A DNA stretch of 64,000 bases from Streptomyces aureocirculatus. GTDB lineage: Bacteria > Actinomycetota > Actinomycetes > Streptomycetales > Streptomycetaceae. The DNA is taken from contig NZ_JOAP01000041.1 of the NCBI RefSeq assembly GCF_000720475.1, forward strand, positions 62,001 to 126,000, read 5' to 3'. The notes under the pieces are model-generated. The model saw only the letters and a list, made by a program, of their open reading frames with translations. It did no database searches and was not told the DNA's origin. This document shows, piece by piece, positions 54,579 to 63,640 of this stretch; within the stretch, counting starts at the first letter, position 1, and the number at the start of each line of letters is the position of its first letter. The position numbers and the translations under genes are program-made.

Positions 54579-56162
54579 TCAGGTGGAGGAGGACGGTGAG
54601 TCGGGGGACGGGGACGCCGAGGGGGCAGACGACTCGGAGATGGGGGCGCCGGGGGTGCCGGGGTCGGTGGAGCGGCGCCACTCGGTGACGAGGGACCAGA
54701 GCATGGCACCGAGGGCACAGATGTTGGCGGCGAGCCAGAAGGGGGAGGAGCCGGGGTCGGTCAGATCGTCGATCAGCATGATCGTGAGGGAGAGAGTGAG
54801 CACGCACGAGCCGTAGAACTGGCGGCGGGCGAAGCGACGGTTGCGGCTGGGGCCCTCGGCCAGACGCAGGGCATAGACCTCGACGTCGCCGAAGACGTCC
54901 GGGGCACCTCCGTCGTCAGGCGCCGAGGCGAGGTGCTGGCGGGCCTCGCGGATATGGCCGTCGGCCTGTGCTGCCGACATGGCGTGGCGGCCGCGCAGCA
55001 GGCCGTCGAGGCGGGCGAACCAGGCCTCGTCGTCGTGGTCGGTGGGGTTCTTCGCGAACCACCGGTCGATGGTGGCGTCGGGGAACCGTACGGCGGCTGC
55101 GATGACCGCCGAACAGGCCAGCGCCAGAGCCGGCGCGGGCACGGAGAAGAGTTGACCGCCGGGGACGACAGCGGTGACGCCGACGCCCGCACACACCGTG
55201 GCGATGGTGGCGACCATGAACCACAGGGCCCCTCGGATCATCCCGGAGGCACGGGCGACGACGGCCAGTGAGCTCAGTACGACAGCCAGGACGATCGTCG
55301 TGGTCAGGGTGACAGAGGGCCAGCCGATGCCGACCCACAGCCCGCCCCGCAGCCATTCCCAGGCACAGAAGAGGAACCCGGCCACACCGAACGAGACGAA
55401 GGAGGCGGACAGGCGTTCGCCGGGGGTCATTCCGTGGGCGTCGACGCGGGCACGGTGTTCCTCGGTGATGCGTTCGTCGGCGACGACCTGAGCGTAGGCG
55501 CCGGGATCACCGAAGAGTTCGCGGGCGGGGCGTTCTTCCTCCCGGACGAGCTCGTGGACCTCGGCCAGGACTTGATCTGCCAGACCGGCGGGCGCGTCGT
55601 GATCGAGGACGAGACGTACTTCCAGTGAGGCGGCCCAGTCCTCGTCCTCCTCGCGCTTCCACGGCAGCGTCGACTCGGGCACCCGAACCGGTTTCGACTT
55701 CCCTCGCGCCCACATCGGCTTCCGCTTACGCTCCCGAACCGCCGTCGGCGTGTGCTCCGGAGCGGGCCCCGAGAACTGACCCGGACTCACGTTCGGGGCT
55801 TGTGCCCCTGCCGAGATCGGGCCCTGTGCTTGGTCCTGAACTTGGACCACGCTCCGCCCCTGACCCTGACCCTGACCCTGGCCCCGGTCCCGGCCATGGC
55901 CCTCGCTCCGCCCCTGACCCTGGCTCCGGTCCCGGCCATGGCGCTCGCTCCGCCCCTGACCTCGGCCCTCGTCCCGCCCCAGATCCTGGCTCTGGTCCTG
56001 GTCCCGCCCCAGGTCATGCCCCAGGTCCTGGTCCTGGTCCCGCCCTAGATCCTGGCTCGGGTCCTGGTCCTGGTCCCGCCCCAGATCCTGGCTCGGGTCC
56101 TGGTCCCGGCCCTCGTCTCGCCCGTGGTCCTGGCGAGGGTTCTGGTCGTGGTGCTTGCTCAT
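54579..56162 (-). CDS. Membrane protein with long Gln/Asp/Arg/Gly repeat N-terminus, PadR partner
   Basis: 527 residues. Residues about 10-105 are a degenerate repeat (GRDQDQDPSQDLGRDQDQ and variants, then GRSEGHGRDRGQGQGQGQ). After a linker comes a permease-prefix-like helical domain (about 185-250), then about four membrane segments (FGVAGFLFCAWEWL; TTIVLAVVLSSLAVVA; ALWFMVATIATVCAGVGVTA; ALALACSAVIAAAV) and two more near the C-terminus (YGSCVLTLSLTIMLI; WLAANICALGAMLWSLV). PadR-linked membrane proteins of this type are common in actinobacteria, function unknown. The ATG at 56162 has AAGGGGGGAG upstream and lies 17 bp after padR. Confidence 0.83.
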   Translation of the reverse strand: MSKHHDQNPRQDHGRDEGRDQDPSQDLGRDQDQDPSQDLGRDQDQDLGHDLGRDQDQSQDLGRDEGRGQGRSERHGRDRSQGQGRSEGHGRDRGQGQGQGQGRSVVQVQDQAQGPISAGAQAPNVSPGQFSGPAPEHTPTAVRERKRKPMWARGKSKPVRVPESTLPWKREEDEDWAASLEVRLVLDHDAPAGLADQVLAEVHELVREEERPARELFGDPGAYAQVVADERITEEHRARVDAHGMTPGERLSASFVSFGVAGFLFCAWEWLRGGLWVGIGWPSVTLTTTIVLAVVLSSLAVVARASGMIRGALWFMVATIATVCAGVGVTAVVPGGQLFSVPAPALALACSAVIAAAVRFPDATIDRWFAKNPTDHDDEAWFARLDGLLRGRHAMSAAQADGHIREARQHLASAPDDGGAPDVFGDVEVYALRLAEGPSRNRRFARRQFYGSCVLTLSLTIMLIDDLTDPGSSPFWLAANICALGAMLWSLVTEWRRSTDPGTPGAPISESSAPSASPSPDSPSSST

Positions 56163-56179
56163 GGCGGCTCCCCCCTTGG

Positions 56180-56569
56180 TCACGCTTGGTCCCTCCTTTC
56201 CCCGGTGGGTGCCGGGGAAAGGGCCGCGTCCTGTTCGTCGGCTCTGGTCAGTGAGGCGACGGTGGTGGTGAACGCCGTCCATGCGGCGCGGTCGCGGTGC
56301 AGGCGGGCGCGCCCTGCGTCGGTGATGCGGTAGTACTTGCGGCCCGGTCCGCCCTCGCCGGCGCCCCATTCGATCTCGACGGCGCCTTCTTCTTCGAGGC
56401 GGGTGAGAGCCGGATACAGCGTCGCGGGCTTCACGCCGTCGATACCCGCGTCGGTGAGGCGGCTGAGCAGGGCATAGCCGTAACTCTTCTCTTCGGTGGC
56501 GAGGATGCCGAGGAGGCAGAGAGGGAGGGCGGCGCGCGTCCAGGCGGCGTGGACAGCTCCGGTCCCCAC
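56180..56569 (-). CDS. PadR-family transcriptional regulator
   Basis: 129 residues. The PadR winged helix spans almost the whole protein: LPLCLLGILATEEKSYGYAL, KPATLYPALTRLEEEG and GRKYYRITDAGRARL. PadR repressors usually control the gene next to them, here the downstream membrane protein. The GTG at 56569 is preceded by AAGGGGGAG at ideal spacing, so the longer reading from 56599 is unlikely. Confidence 0.9.
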   Translation of the reverse strand: MGTGAVHAAWTRAALPLCLLGILATEEKSYGYALLSRLTDAGIDGVKPATLYPALTRLEEEGAVEIEWGAGEGGPGRKYYRITDAGRARLHRDRAAWTAFTTTVASLTRADEQDAALSPAPTGERRDQA

Positions 56570-56774
56570 GGTTGCTCCCCCTTGTCGTTCGTTTGGCACC
56601 CGAGTTCTGGGCGACGGTGTCAGCCGAGCTTGTGTAGCCGAAATTCCCGAGTAGTTGTGTTCTTAGAATAGTAGGGAGTGCGCAATAGGGCGAGCCAGGG
56701 TGGGCGCAGGGGCGCAGGTGCGCCGGGGGCCCGAGGCGCAGGGGAGCGGGGCGGCGCGGGGAGCTGGGACGGGG

Positions 56775-56808
56775 AAGGGCCCCGACCAGTTGCACGGTCG
56801 GGGCCCTT
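56775..56808 (-). terminator. Hairpin after terD
   Basis: AAGGGCCCCGACC and GGTCGGGGCCCTT are perfect 13-bp arms with an 8-nt loop. Confidence 0.82.
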
Positions 56809-56857
56809 CAGTTGCCCGGCTCTGGTGTGCCGGGGCTTTCAGCTACTCGGTGGAGCC

Positions 56858-57433
56858 TCAGACGTTGACGCCGAAGTCCTGCGCGATGCCGACGAGGCCG
56901 GACGCGTAGCCCTGGCCGACGGCGCGGAACTTCCACTCGGCGCCGCTGCGGTACAGCTCGCCGAAGACCATGGCGGTCTCGGTGGCGGCGTCCTCGGACA
57001 GGTCGTAGCGGGCGATCTCGGTGCCGCCGGCCTGGTTCACGATGCGGATGAACGCGTTGCGGACCTGGCCGAAGTTCTGCGAGCGGTTCTCGGCGTCGTA
57101 GATGGAGACCGGGAAGACGATCTTCTCGACGTCGGCGGGGAGGCCCGCGAGGTTGACGTTGATCTGCTCGTCGTCGCCCTCGCCCTGGCCGGTGACGTTG
57201 TCACCGGTGTGGACGATGGTCTGGTCCGGCGTCTCCTTGTTGTTGAAGAAGACGAAGTGGGCGTCCGAGTAGACCTTGCCCTGGGGGTTCACCGCGATGG
57301 CGGAGGCGTCCAGGTCGAAGTCGGTGCCCGTGGTGGTGCGGACGTCCCAGCCGAGGCCGACCGTGACGGCGGTCAGACCCGGTGCCTCCTTGGTGAGCGA
57401 GACGTTGCCGCCCTTGGACAGGCTTACAGCCAT
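56858..57433 (-). CDS. terD: TerD-family stress protein
   Basis: 191 residues. A calcium-binding TerD/CABP1 domain: [39 protein letters not shown] (Asp-rich Ca site), [18 protein letters not shown] and a matching C-terminal half. TerD proteins act in tellurite and other stress responses and in Streptomyces differentiation. The two conserved acidic clusters are intact. It is divergent from arfB. Confidence 0.94.
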   Translation of the reverse strand: MAVSLSKGGNVSLTKEAPGLTAVTVGLGWDVRTTTGTDFDLDASAIAVNPQGKVYSDAHFVFFNNKETPDQTIVHTGDNVTGQGEGDDEQINVNLAGLPADVEKIVFPVSIYDAENRSQNFGQVRNAFIRIVNQAGGTEIARYDLSEDAATETAMVFGELYRSGAEWKFRAVGQGYASGLVGIAQDFGVNV

Positions 57434-57658
57434 TGTTGGGAGTCCCTTCCTAGCGTGAGTACAACCGAGTAGTACGTGTGTACTTGCGGGCTTCGTGCTG
57501 GGACGAAGGTACCGACACCCCTATGAACGCCGAGGGGGGTATCGAAGGTTCCATATGCCGGAGACTGTCTTTACTTTCTTTACTCGGGGCCCCGTATGTG
57601 GTGCATCACTGTTGAAAAGCGGGTGACGGAGGTGTGCACACGCGGGACCATGGTGCAC

Positions 57659-58093
57659 ATGTCAGGTCACCGCCCTTACGTCATCCGTGGCTCCGTCTCG
57701 CTGCCCGAGGCCGAGTTGATGTGGCGTTTCTCGCGCTCCTCCGGGCCTGGTGGGCAGCACGTCAACACCAGTGACTCACAGGTCGAGCTGCGCTTCGATC
57801 TCGCGGGTACGGAGGCGTTGCCCGAGGTGTGGAAGGAGCGGGCGCTGGAGCGGCTGGCGTCCCGGCTCGTGGACGGTGTCGTCAGCGTACGGGCGAGCGA
57901 GCACCGCTCGCAGTGGCGGAACAGGGAGATGGCCGCCACGCGTCTCGCCTCCCTGCTGGCGGAGGCCACCGCGCCGCCGCCCAAGCCGCGCAGGGCCACC
58001 CGTATCCCGCGCGGGATCAACGAGCGGCGGCTGCGGGAGAAGAAGCGGCGTGGGGAGACCAAGCAGGGGCGGTCGGGGAAGGGCTGGGGTTAG
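57659..58093 (+). CDS. arfB: Alternative ribosome-rescue factor ArfB (peptidyl-tRNA hydrolase)
   Basis: 144 residues. The catalytic GGQ lies at residues 31-33 in SRSSGPGGQHVNTSDSQVEL. The basic C-terminal tail (RRLREKKRRGETKQGRSGKG), which enters the empty mRNA channel of stalled ribosomes, is present. It hydrolyses peptidyl-tRNA on non-stop ribosomes independently of a stop codon. The start is uncertain between ATG 57659 and ATG 57650. Confidence 0.93.
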   Translation: MSGHRPYVIRGSVSLPEAELMWRFSRSSGPGGQHVNTSDSQVELRFDLAGTEALPEVWKERALERLASRLVDGVVSVRASEHRSQWRNREMAATRLASLLAEATAPPPKPRRATRIPRGINERRLREKKRRGETKQGRSGKGWG

Positions 58094-58135
58094 CGGCAGG
58101 GGCCCCGCAGGGCGGTGCGTTGTGGGCGGAGGCGG

Positions 58136-58711
58136 TCAGCCCAGTTGGCGGTAGCGGCCCTTGAAGTACAGCAGTGGCCCGCCGTCGGCGCTCGGGAGAT
58201 GGGCCGTCAGTACGCGGCCGATGACCAGGGTGTGGTCGCCTGCGGACACTGTCTGTTCCGTGCGGCATTCGAGGGTGGCGAGTGCGCCGCCCACCAGGGG
58301 GGAACCGGCGGTCTCGCCGCGTACGTAGGGGATGTCTTCGAAGAGGAGACGGTCGCTGATGCGGCCCTTCATCGCGAAGCGGCCCGCGATGTGGCGCTGG
58401 CTCTCGGACAGGACCGACACGGCCCACAGAGGTTGTTCCGCCAGCAGGTCGTCCATGCGGGAGCCCTCGCGCAGGCTGACCATGACCAGGGGCGGGTCCA
58501 GGGATACGGACAGGAAGGCGGTCGCCGTCATGCCGACGTCCTCGCCGCCGGGGGCCGTGGGGTCGTCCGGGTCCAGCGGGGGCTCATGGGCCGTCACCAG
58601 GACCACGCCCGCCGCCAGGCGGGACATGGCGGCGCGGAACTCGTCGTTGCTCACCCCCACAGGATGAGGGGTGGGGAGGGTCTGGGTCTTCATGGTCAGG
58701 TTGGCAGCCAC
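58136..58711 (-). CDS. Flavin reductase-like domain protein
   Basis: About 191 residues (185 if the ATG at 58693 is used instead of GTG 58711). It is a FMN-binding split-barrel of the flavin reductase/HpaC group: FRAAMSRLAAGVVLVTAHEP, GMTATAFLSVSLDPPLVMVS, LATLECRTEQTVSAGDHTLV and VLTAHLPSADGGPLLYFKGR. It probably supplies reduced flavin to a monooxygenase; no such partner is adjacent. Confidence 0.88.
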   Translation of the reverse strand: MAANLTMKTQTLPTPHPVGVSNDEFRAAMSRLAAGVVLVTAHEPPLDPDDPTAPGGEDVGMTATAFLSVSLDPPLVMVSLREGSRMDDLLAEQPLWAVSVLSESQRHIAGRFAMKGRISDRLLFEDIPYVRGETAGSPLVGGALATLECRTEQTVSAGDHTLVIGRVLTAHLPSADGGPLLYFKGRYRQLG

Positions 58712-58842
58712 GCTTCGACGCTAACTGCGGAGGCGAGTGTTCCGCATCGGCCTCCAGGCCGAGGGCGGACCTAGGACCGAGGTCGCGCCCGGCGGCGGGA
58801 CCGGGGCTCACGATGGACCCGAGTGGGCCGCAGCCCGCAGCC

Positions 58843-59009
58843 GCAGCCCGCACCATAAACTGCCGCCCGCACCGCAAACTGCCGCCCGCACCGCAAACGG
58901 CCGCCCTCACCGTAAACTGCCGCCTGCCGCCTGCCGCCTGCCGCCTGCCGCCTGCCGCCTGCCGCCTGCCGCCTGCCGCCTGCCGCCTGCCGCCTGCCGC
59001 CTGCCGCCT
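58843..59009. repeat. 19-bp array passing into a 7-bp array
   Basis: About four 19-bp units GCCGCCCGCACCGCAAACT (58843-58918) are followed without a break by 13 perfect heptamers GCCGCCT (58919-59009). The heptamer equals the first seven bases of the larger unit with one change, so it may have grown from it. It lies about 470 bp upstream of cdgB. Confidence 0.93.
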
Positions 59010-59051
59010 GCCGCTTTGGCTCAACTCAGGGGCTCAAATCGGATCTCCCAC

Positions 59052-59069
59052 CTGTGACTTGAGTCACAG
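59052..59069. promoter_or_regulatory. Candidate BldD site upstream of cdgB
   Basis: CTGTGACTTGAGTCACAG has 8-bp perfect arms and fits the BldD operator pattern (TNAC...GTNA). A second weaker copy, GTGATTCAGTGAC, lies at 59114-59126. cdgB is a known BldD target in S. coelicolor. Assignment here is by pattern only. Confidence 0.6.
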
Positions 59070-59476
59070 GGCCCATATTTTGTTGACCCTGTGTACCGAG
59101 TGGGCAGCTCGCTGTGATTCAGTGACCGTGGCAATCGGACAGGTACAGAGACGGCGCGGACGCCGAGGGTGCGACGGCACGACGGGGTGCGGAAGAGGCG
59201 CGGCGGCGGCGAGGAGTATCGACCGGCACCACTGCGGTACGGGCGATGGGGCCTGACCGGCACCGGCAGCAGTATCCGGCAGTACGGGTGGCGGTACCTG
59301 CCCGTAGGGGAAGTAGTGCGTACCAGTTCAGGCAGTACGGGCAAGCGCGGAGACACAGAGGCTCAGAAGAAGCACGATCAGTCGGAAGAGTCGGAAGAGT
59401 CAGAGATACGGACACTGAGGACACTGAGGACGCTGCGGATCCTGGAGTTGCTGTCGAGGTCTCGGGGAGAGCGAGC

Positions 59477-61141
59477 ATGGAGACCGAGTCGGAGCCGTAC
59501 GTCCGTCTTGCGACCCTGCGGCAACTGCATCAGGTGGTTGCGGACCTCAACACGGCCCGCAGCCTCGCGGACACGCTGCAGACCGTCGCCGACGGCGTGG
59601 TGAACGGGCTTGGCTATGAGCTGGCGTGCGTCAACCTCGTGCGCCCTGACGGCGATCTCGTCGTCGCCGCCTTCGCGGGCAATCCGGCAGCCGAGGCCCT
59701 CATCACCGGCCGTGTGGGCTCCCGCGAGTCCTGGGAGCGCCGCCTGACCATGGGCGAGGCCTGGGGCGCGCTGCGCTTCATCCCGTACACGGAGGGCTGG
59801 ATCCTCGACGAGGACGACGTGCCGCAGTGGTACACCGAGGGGCCCGAGCCGCGGTTCGAGGACGAGTGGCACCCTTCGGACCGGCTGTTCGCGCCGATGT
59901 ACGCGACCGGGTCGTCCGGGGGCGAACTGATCGGTGTGATCTCCGTGGACCGGCCGCGCAACGGGCGGCGTCCCGGGGCGTGGGGGCGTGAGGCGCTGCA
60001 GATGTACGCGTTCCAGGCGGCCATCGCCATCAGCAACGCGCGGTTGCGGGCCAACATGCAGCGGGCCCTGGTCCGCCTCGAGCGCGAGCAGCAGGCGCTG
60101 CGTGCCAGCGAGGAGAGCTTCCGGCAGGCCTTCGAGTACGCGCCCAGTGGCATGGCCATCGCCGAGATGGGTGGCGATCAGCACGGGCGGATCCTGCGGA
60201 CGAACGACGCGTTGTGCCGGTTGCTGGGCCGTCCCGCGTCGGCGATGCGCCGTTACTCCTTCTCCGAACTCGTGCACCCCGAGGACATCGGTACGTTGCT
60301 GCGTACGTCGGCGGAGGGCGGGCGGGCCGAGTTGCGGTTCGGGCGGCGGGACGGGACGTATGTCTGGGTGTCGCTGCGGAACTCGGTGGTGGCCGACGCC
60401 GCGGACGGGCCGCGGTTTCTGCTCACGCACGTCGAGGACATCGAGGAGCGCAAGCGGCGTGAGCTGCAGCTCGCGCACCGTGCCTCGCACGACTCGCTCA
60501 CCGGCCTTCCGAACTCCGCGGAGTTGCGTGCCCGGCTCAGCGCCCGTCTCTGTCGCAGGCCGCATGCGGGTCAGCCGTCCACGGTGGACTCGCTGGATGC
60601 GGCGTACGACAACAGTGGGCTGTATGCGCCGGGGTACGCCGGGGGCCACGGGCAGGGCGTGGGCGCGGACCCGCAGGGCGACGGTTACGACCACCATGTT
60701 CACACCATCGCCCCGCCGGAGGAGGCCGTTCCGGACGACGGGACCAAGGGCCTCGCCGTCCTCTTCTGTGACCTCGACGGCTTCAAGTCGATCAATGACC
60801 GCTTCGGGCACCACACCGGTGACGCCGTTCTCATCGAGGTCGCTCGGCGGCTGACCAACGGTGTTCGGGACGGGGACACGGTGGCGCGGCTCGGTGGTGA
60901 CGAGTTCGTGGTACTCGCCGACGGCCTTGGCAGGGCCGATGCGCAGGACCTCGCGGTGCGGCTGCGGAACGCGATCATCCCGCCGATCCGGGTGGACGGG
61001 CGGGCCGTGCGCGTCGGGGCCAGCTTCGGTATCGGATGGGCACATTGCGGGATGTCTGCGGATGAAGTGTTGCATTCGGCGGATCAGCGGATGTACATCG
61101 AGAAACGTTCGCGGGCCAAGCAGCATCGGCGGGCCGGGTGA
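59477..61141 (+). CDS. cdgB: GAF-PAS-GGDEF diguanylate cyclase CdgB
   Basis: 554 residues, cytoplasmic. A GAF domain (about 15-195) is followed by a short coiled coil, PAS/PAC (about 210-335; APSGMAIAEMGGDQHGRILR) and GGDEF (about 345-545). GGDEF is intact at 473-477, and the inhibitory I-site RDGD at 464-467 is intact. A loop of about 70 residues rich in Gly and Tyr (GLYAPGYAGGHGQGVGADPQ) is inserted near the start of the GGDEF domain. It makes c-di-GMP, which holds BldD dimers on DNA and delays sporulation. The ATG at 59477 has GGGGAGA upstream. Confidence 0.93.
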   Translation: METESEPYVRLATLRQLHQVVADLNTARSLADTLQTVADGVVNGLGYELACVNLVRPDGDLVVAAFAGNPAAEALITGRVGSRESWERRLTMGEAWGALRFIPYTEGWILDEDDVPQWYTEGPEPRFEDEWHPSDRLFAPMYATGSSGGELIGVISVDRPRNGRRPGAWGREALQMYAFQAAIAISNARLRANMQRALVRLEREQQALRASEESFRQAFEYAPSGMAIAEMGGDQHGRILRTNDALCRLLGRPASAMRRYSFSELVHPEDIGTLLRTSAEGGRAELRFGRRDGTYVWVSLRNSVVADAADGPRFLLTHVEDIEERKRRELQLAHRASHDSLTGLPNSAELRARLSARLCRRPHAGQPSTVDSLDAAYDNSGLYAPGYAGGHGQGVGADPQGDGYDHHVHTIAPPEEAVPDDGTKGLAVLFCDLDGFKSINDRFGHHTGDAVLIEVARRLTNGVRDGDTVARLGGDEFVVLADGLGRADAQDLAVRLRNAIIPPIRVDGRAVRVGASFGIGWAHCGMSADEVLHSADQRMYIEKRSRAKQHRRAG

Positions 61142-61398
61142 GGGCGGAGGACCGCGGGCGGCCGAGCGGGATCCGGGGACGGGCGAGTGGGTTCCGGGGA
61201 CGGGCGCGAGCGAACTCCCGTACGCGGTAACGGAACCGGCGGCGGGCGCCGCGCGTGAGTCGGGATGGGGGCGGGCGGCCGCCGGACCCCGCGCCCGCGC
61301 ACCCGTTGGATGTCCTGGATGAAGTCAACGTCACCGTGGGCGGTCACCCGGAGCGGGTAGGCTCGCCCGCATCCGCGATGCGAGGGAGTGACCTGCGA

Positions 61399-62415
61399 AT
61401 GACGCCCGGCAATAACGGCGAGCACACGCCGCGCGCGCCAGAGGGCGATGACGACCCGTTCGGCTATCTGTACGCGGATGGCCAGGCAGCCGGCGCGACA
61501 CCGCCCTCCGGGGGCGGCGGGTACGGCTACCCCGGGCCGAGGTCGTACAACCACGTACGCGCGGTCGGCGAGCGGCAGTACGGCCAGCAGGCCCAGGGCC
61601 ACGCCCAGGCCCCCGCGTACGGTTATCCGCCCGCCCAGACGCAGCAGCAGGCGTACGGGCAGCCCAACGCCCACTACGCCGCCCCGGAGGCGCAGCCGGG
61701 GGGCACCGCGCCGACGCGGCAGGCCGGTGGGCCCGGGGCGCCCGGGATGCCGGGCCACGCGGGCAACGGCGGCGGTCGCGGGCGGGGGCCCAACACCAAG
61801 GGTCTGCTGATCGGTGCCATCGCCGTGGTCGCCGTGGTGGCCCTCGGGATAGGTGCCGCGATGGTGTTCGGCGGCGGTGACGGGGACGACGGCGGGAACG
61901 AGGCGGGGCCGTCCCAGAACCAGTCCGTGTCCGAGGAGCCGAGCCCGACCGCGTCCAAGGACGACGGCAAGAAGCCCGAAGCCGACCTGCCCAAGGCCGA
62001 CGCCAAGGCCCTGAAGCTGGAGGGCGGCACCACCACCGCGTCCGACATCAAGGGCGCCCAGTCCGCGGGCGGGGTGTACGTGTCCGGGTTGGAGAAGCCC
62101 GGGGCGCAGGTGACCTGGACGGTCGACGGGATTCCCAAGAGCGGTGCCTACACCGTCTTCGTGGGGTACTCCGTGCCGGGCAAGGCGGCCGAGACGACGC
62201 TCGGCATCAACGGCACGCCGTCCGGTCGCAAGCTCAACATGGACAACTTCACCGGTGCCGGGGAGGGGGCGTGGGACAAGGGCTGGACGAAGACCTTCGC
62301 CTTCGTCCAGTTGAACAAGGGCACCAATACGATCTCCGTCTCCTGCCAGCAGGGCGACAAGTGCGACGCGGTCCTCGACCGGGTGTGGCTGAAGGCGGGG
62401 CACGTCAAGGAGTAA
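61399..62415 (+). CDS. Single-pass membrane protein with C-terminal carbohydrate-binding-like domain
   Basis: 338 residues. The cytoplasmic part (1-130) is rich in Gly, Pro, Tyr and Gln (HAQAPAYGYPPAQTQQQAYG). One membrane helix follows (GLLIGAIAVVAVVALGIGAA), then an acidic spacer and a beta-sandwich domain resembling CBM6/CBM35 (VYVSGLEKPGAQVTWTVDGI; NTISVSCQQGDKCDAVLDRV). It probably binds a polysaccharide or wall glycan on the outside. The ATG at 61399 follows GGGAG. The function is otherwise unknown. Confidence 0.84.
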   Translation: MTPGNNGEHTPRAPEGDDDPFGYLYADGQAAGATPPSGGGGYGYPGPRSYNHVRAVGERQYGQQAQGHAQAPAYGYPPAQTQQQAYGQPNAHYAAPEAQPGGTAPTRQAGGPGAPGMPGHAGNGGGRGRGPNTKGLLIGAIAVVAVVALGIGAAMVFGGGDGDDGGNEAGPSQNQSVSEEPSPTASKDDGKKPEADLPKADAKALKLEGGTTTASDIKGAQSAGGVYVSGLEKPGAQVTWTVDGIPKSGAYTVFVGYSVPGKAAETTLGINGTPSGRKLNMDNFTGAGEGAWDKGWTKTFAFVQLNKGTNTISVSCQQGDKCDAVLDRVWLKAGHVKE

Positions 62416-62432
62416 CAGGCCTGGTGAGCGCG

Positions 62433-63281
62433 TCAGTTCGTCAGGCGCAGGAAGCTCTCCACGACCCCGGCCATCGCCTCGCGGGCCGGGGTCAGGTATG
62501 TGCGGGGGTCGACGCCGGTGGGGTGGGCGGTGAGGTGGTCGCGTACCGCGCCGGTGAAGGCGGTGTTGAGGGCCGTGCCCACGTTGATCTTGGTCATGCC
62601 GGCGGTGATGGCGTGGCGGATCTCGGTGTCGGGGACGCCGCTTGAGCCGTGCAGGACCAGGGGGACCGGGACGGCCGTGCGCAGGGCCCCGATGAGGTCG
62701 TGGTCGAGGGCGGCGGTGCGTTCGGTCATGGCGTGGGAGGAGCCGACGGCGACGGCCAGGGCGTCGACGCCGGTGTCGGTGACGTAGGCGGCGGCCTCCG
62801 TCGGGTCGGTGCGGGCGCCGGGGGCGTGGGCGTCCAGCGGGGCCTCGCCCGCCTTGCCGCCGACCTCGCCGAGTTCCGCCTCCAGCCAGATGCCGCGCTC
62901 GTGCGCCCAACGCACCGCGTCGGCGGTCTCCTTGACGTTCTCGGCGTACGCGAGTTTCGAGGCGTCGAACATCACCGAGCTGAAGCCCTCGGCGTGTGCG
63001 GCGCGCAGCAGGGCGGTGTCGGTGACGTGGTCCAGGTGGAGGGAGAGCGGGGCCGAGGAGGCGCGGGCCACCGCGGCGGCCGCCGTAGCGATCGCGGTGA
63101 GGCGGCCGCCGTGGAACTTCACGGCGTTCTCGGATATCTGGAGGACGGCGGCGGTGCCCGCCCGTTCGGCGCCGAGGGCGATGGCCTCCGCGTGTTCGAG
63201 GGTGATGACGTTGAAGGCCGCGATGCCGCGGCTCCGGGTGACGGCGTGGGCGACGAGTTCGCCGGTGGTGGCGAGTGGCAT
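62433..63281 (-). CDS. Class II (zinc) ketose-bisphosphate aldolase
   Basis: 282 residues, GatY/KbaY/Fba type. LHLDHVTDTALLRAAHAEGF gives the catalytic Asp and zinc His; EAELGEVGGKAGE, VLHGSSGVPDTEIRHAITAG (zinc His) and KINVGTALNTAFTGAV complete the site. It would cleave fructose- or tagatose-1,6-bisphosphate; the adjacent PfkB kinase suggests a small hexose-phosphate pathway. The ATG at 63281 starts the conserved MPLATTGELV; longer readings run into the repeat array. Confidence 0.9.
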   Translation of the reverse strand: MPLATTGELVAHAVTRSRGIAAFNVITLEHAEAIALGAERAGTAAVLQISENAVKFHGGRLTAIATAAAAVARASSAPLSLHLDHVTDTALLRAAHAEGFSSVMFDASKLAYAENVKETADAVRWAHERGIWLEAELGEVGGKAGEAPLDAHAPGARTDPTEAAAYVTDTGVDALAVAVGSSHAMTERTAALDHDLIGALRTAVPVPLVLHGSSGVPDTEIRHAITAGMTKINVGTALNTAFTGAVRDHLTAHPTGVDPRTYLTPAREAMAGVVESFLRLTN

Positions 63282-63341
63282 GCTGACCCCATTCCCGGGC
63301 CTGCGGCGGCCCGTTGAGCTGCGTCGAGCTTGTCGGGTTGA

Positions 63342-63600
63342 GTCGAGCCGTCTCGGGCTGAGCCGAGGATGCCGGGCCGAGTCGAGCCGTCTCGGGCTGA
63401 GCCGAGGATGCCGGGCCGAGTCGAGCCGTCTCGGGCTGAGTCGAGCCGTCTCGGGCTGTGTCGGGCTGAGCCGAGCCATGCCGGGCCGAGCCGAGCCATG
63501 CCGGGCCGAGCCGAGCCGCGCCGCGCCGGGCCGAGCCGGGCCGAGCCGGGCCGGGCCGTGCCGGGCCGAGCCGTGCCGGGCCGTCTCGGGTTGCGGCGGG
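63342..63600. repeat. 39-bp tandem repeat decaying into GCCGA-type repeats
   Basis: Units of 39 bp start at 63342, 63381 and 63420 (GTCGAGCCGTCTCGGGCTGA, then GCCGAGGATGCCGGGCCGA). Beyond 63460 the array becomes shorter CCGGGCCGAGCCGAGC words. It lies between the kinase and aldolase genes of the same strand; no gene is supported in it. Confidence 0.88.
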
Positions 63601-63640
63601 CGGCGTCCAGGCGTGCCCGAGCCGCCACCACCCGCTCCGC

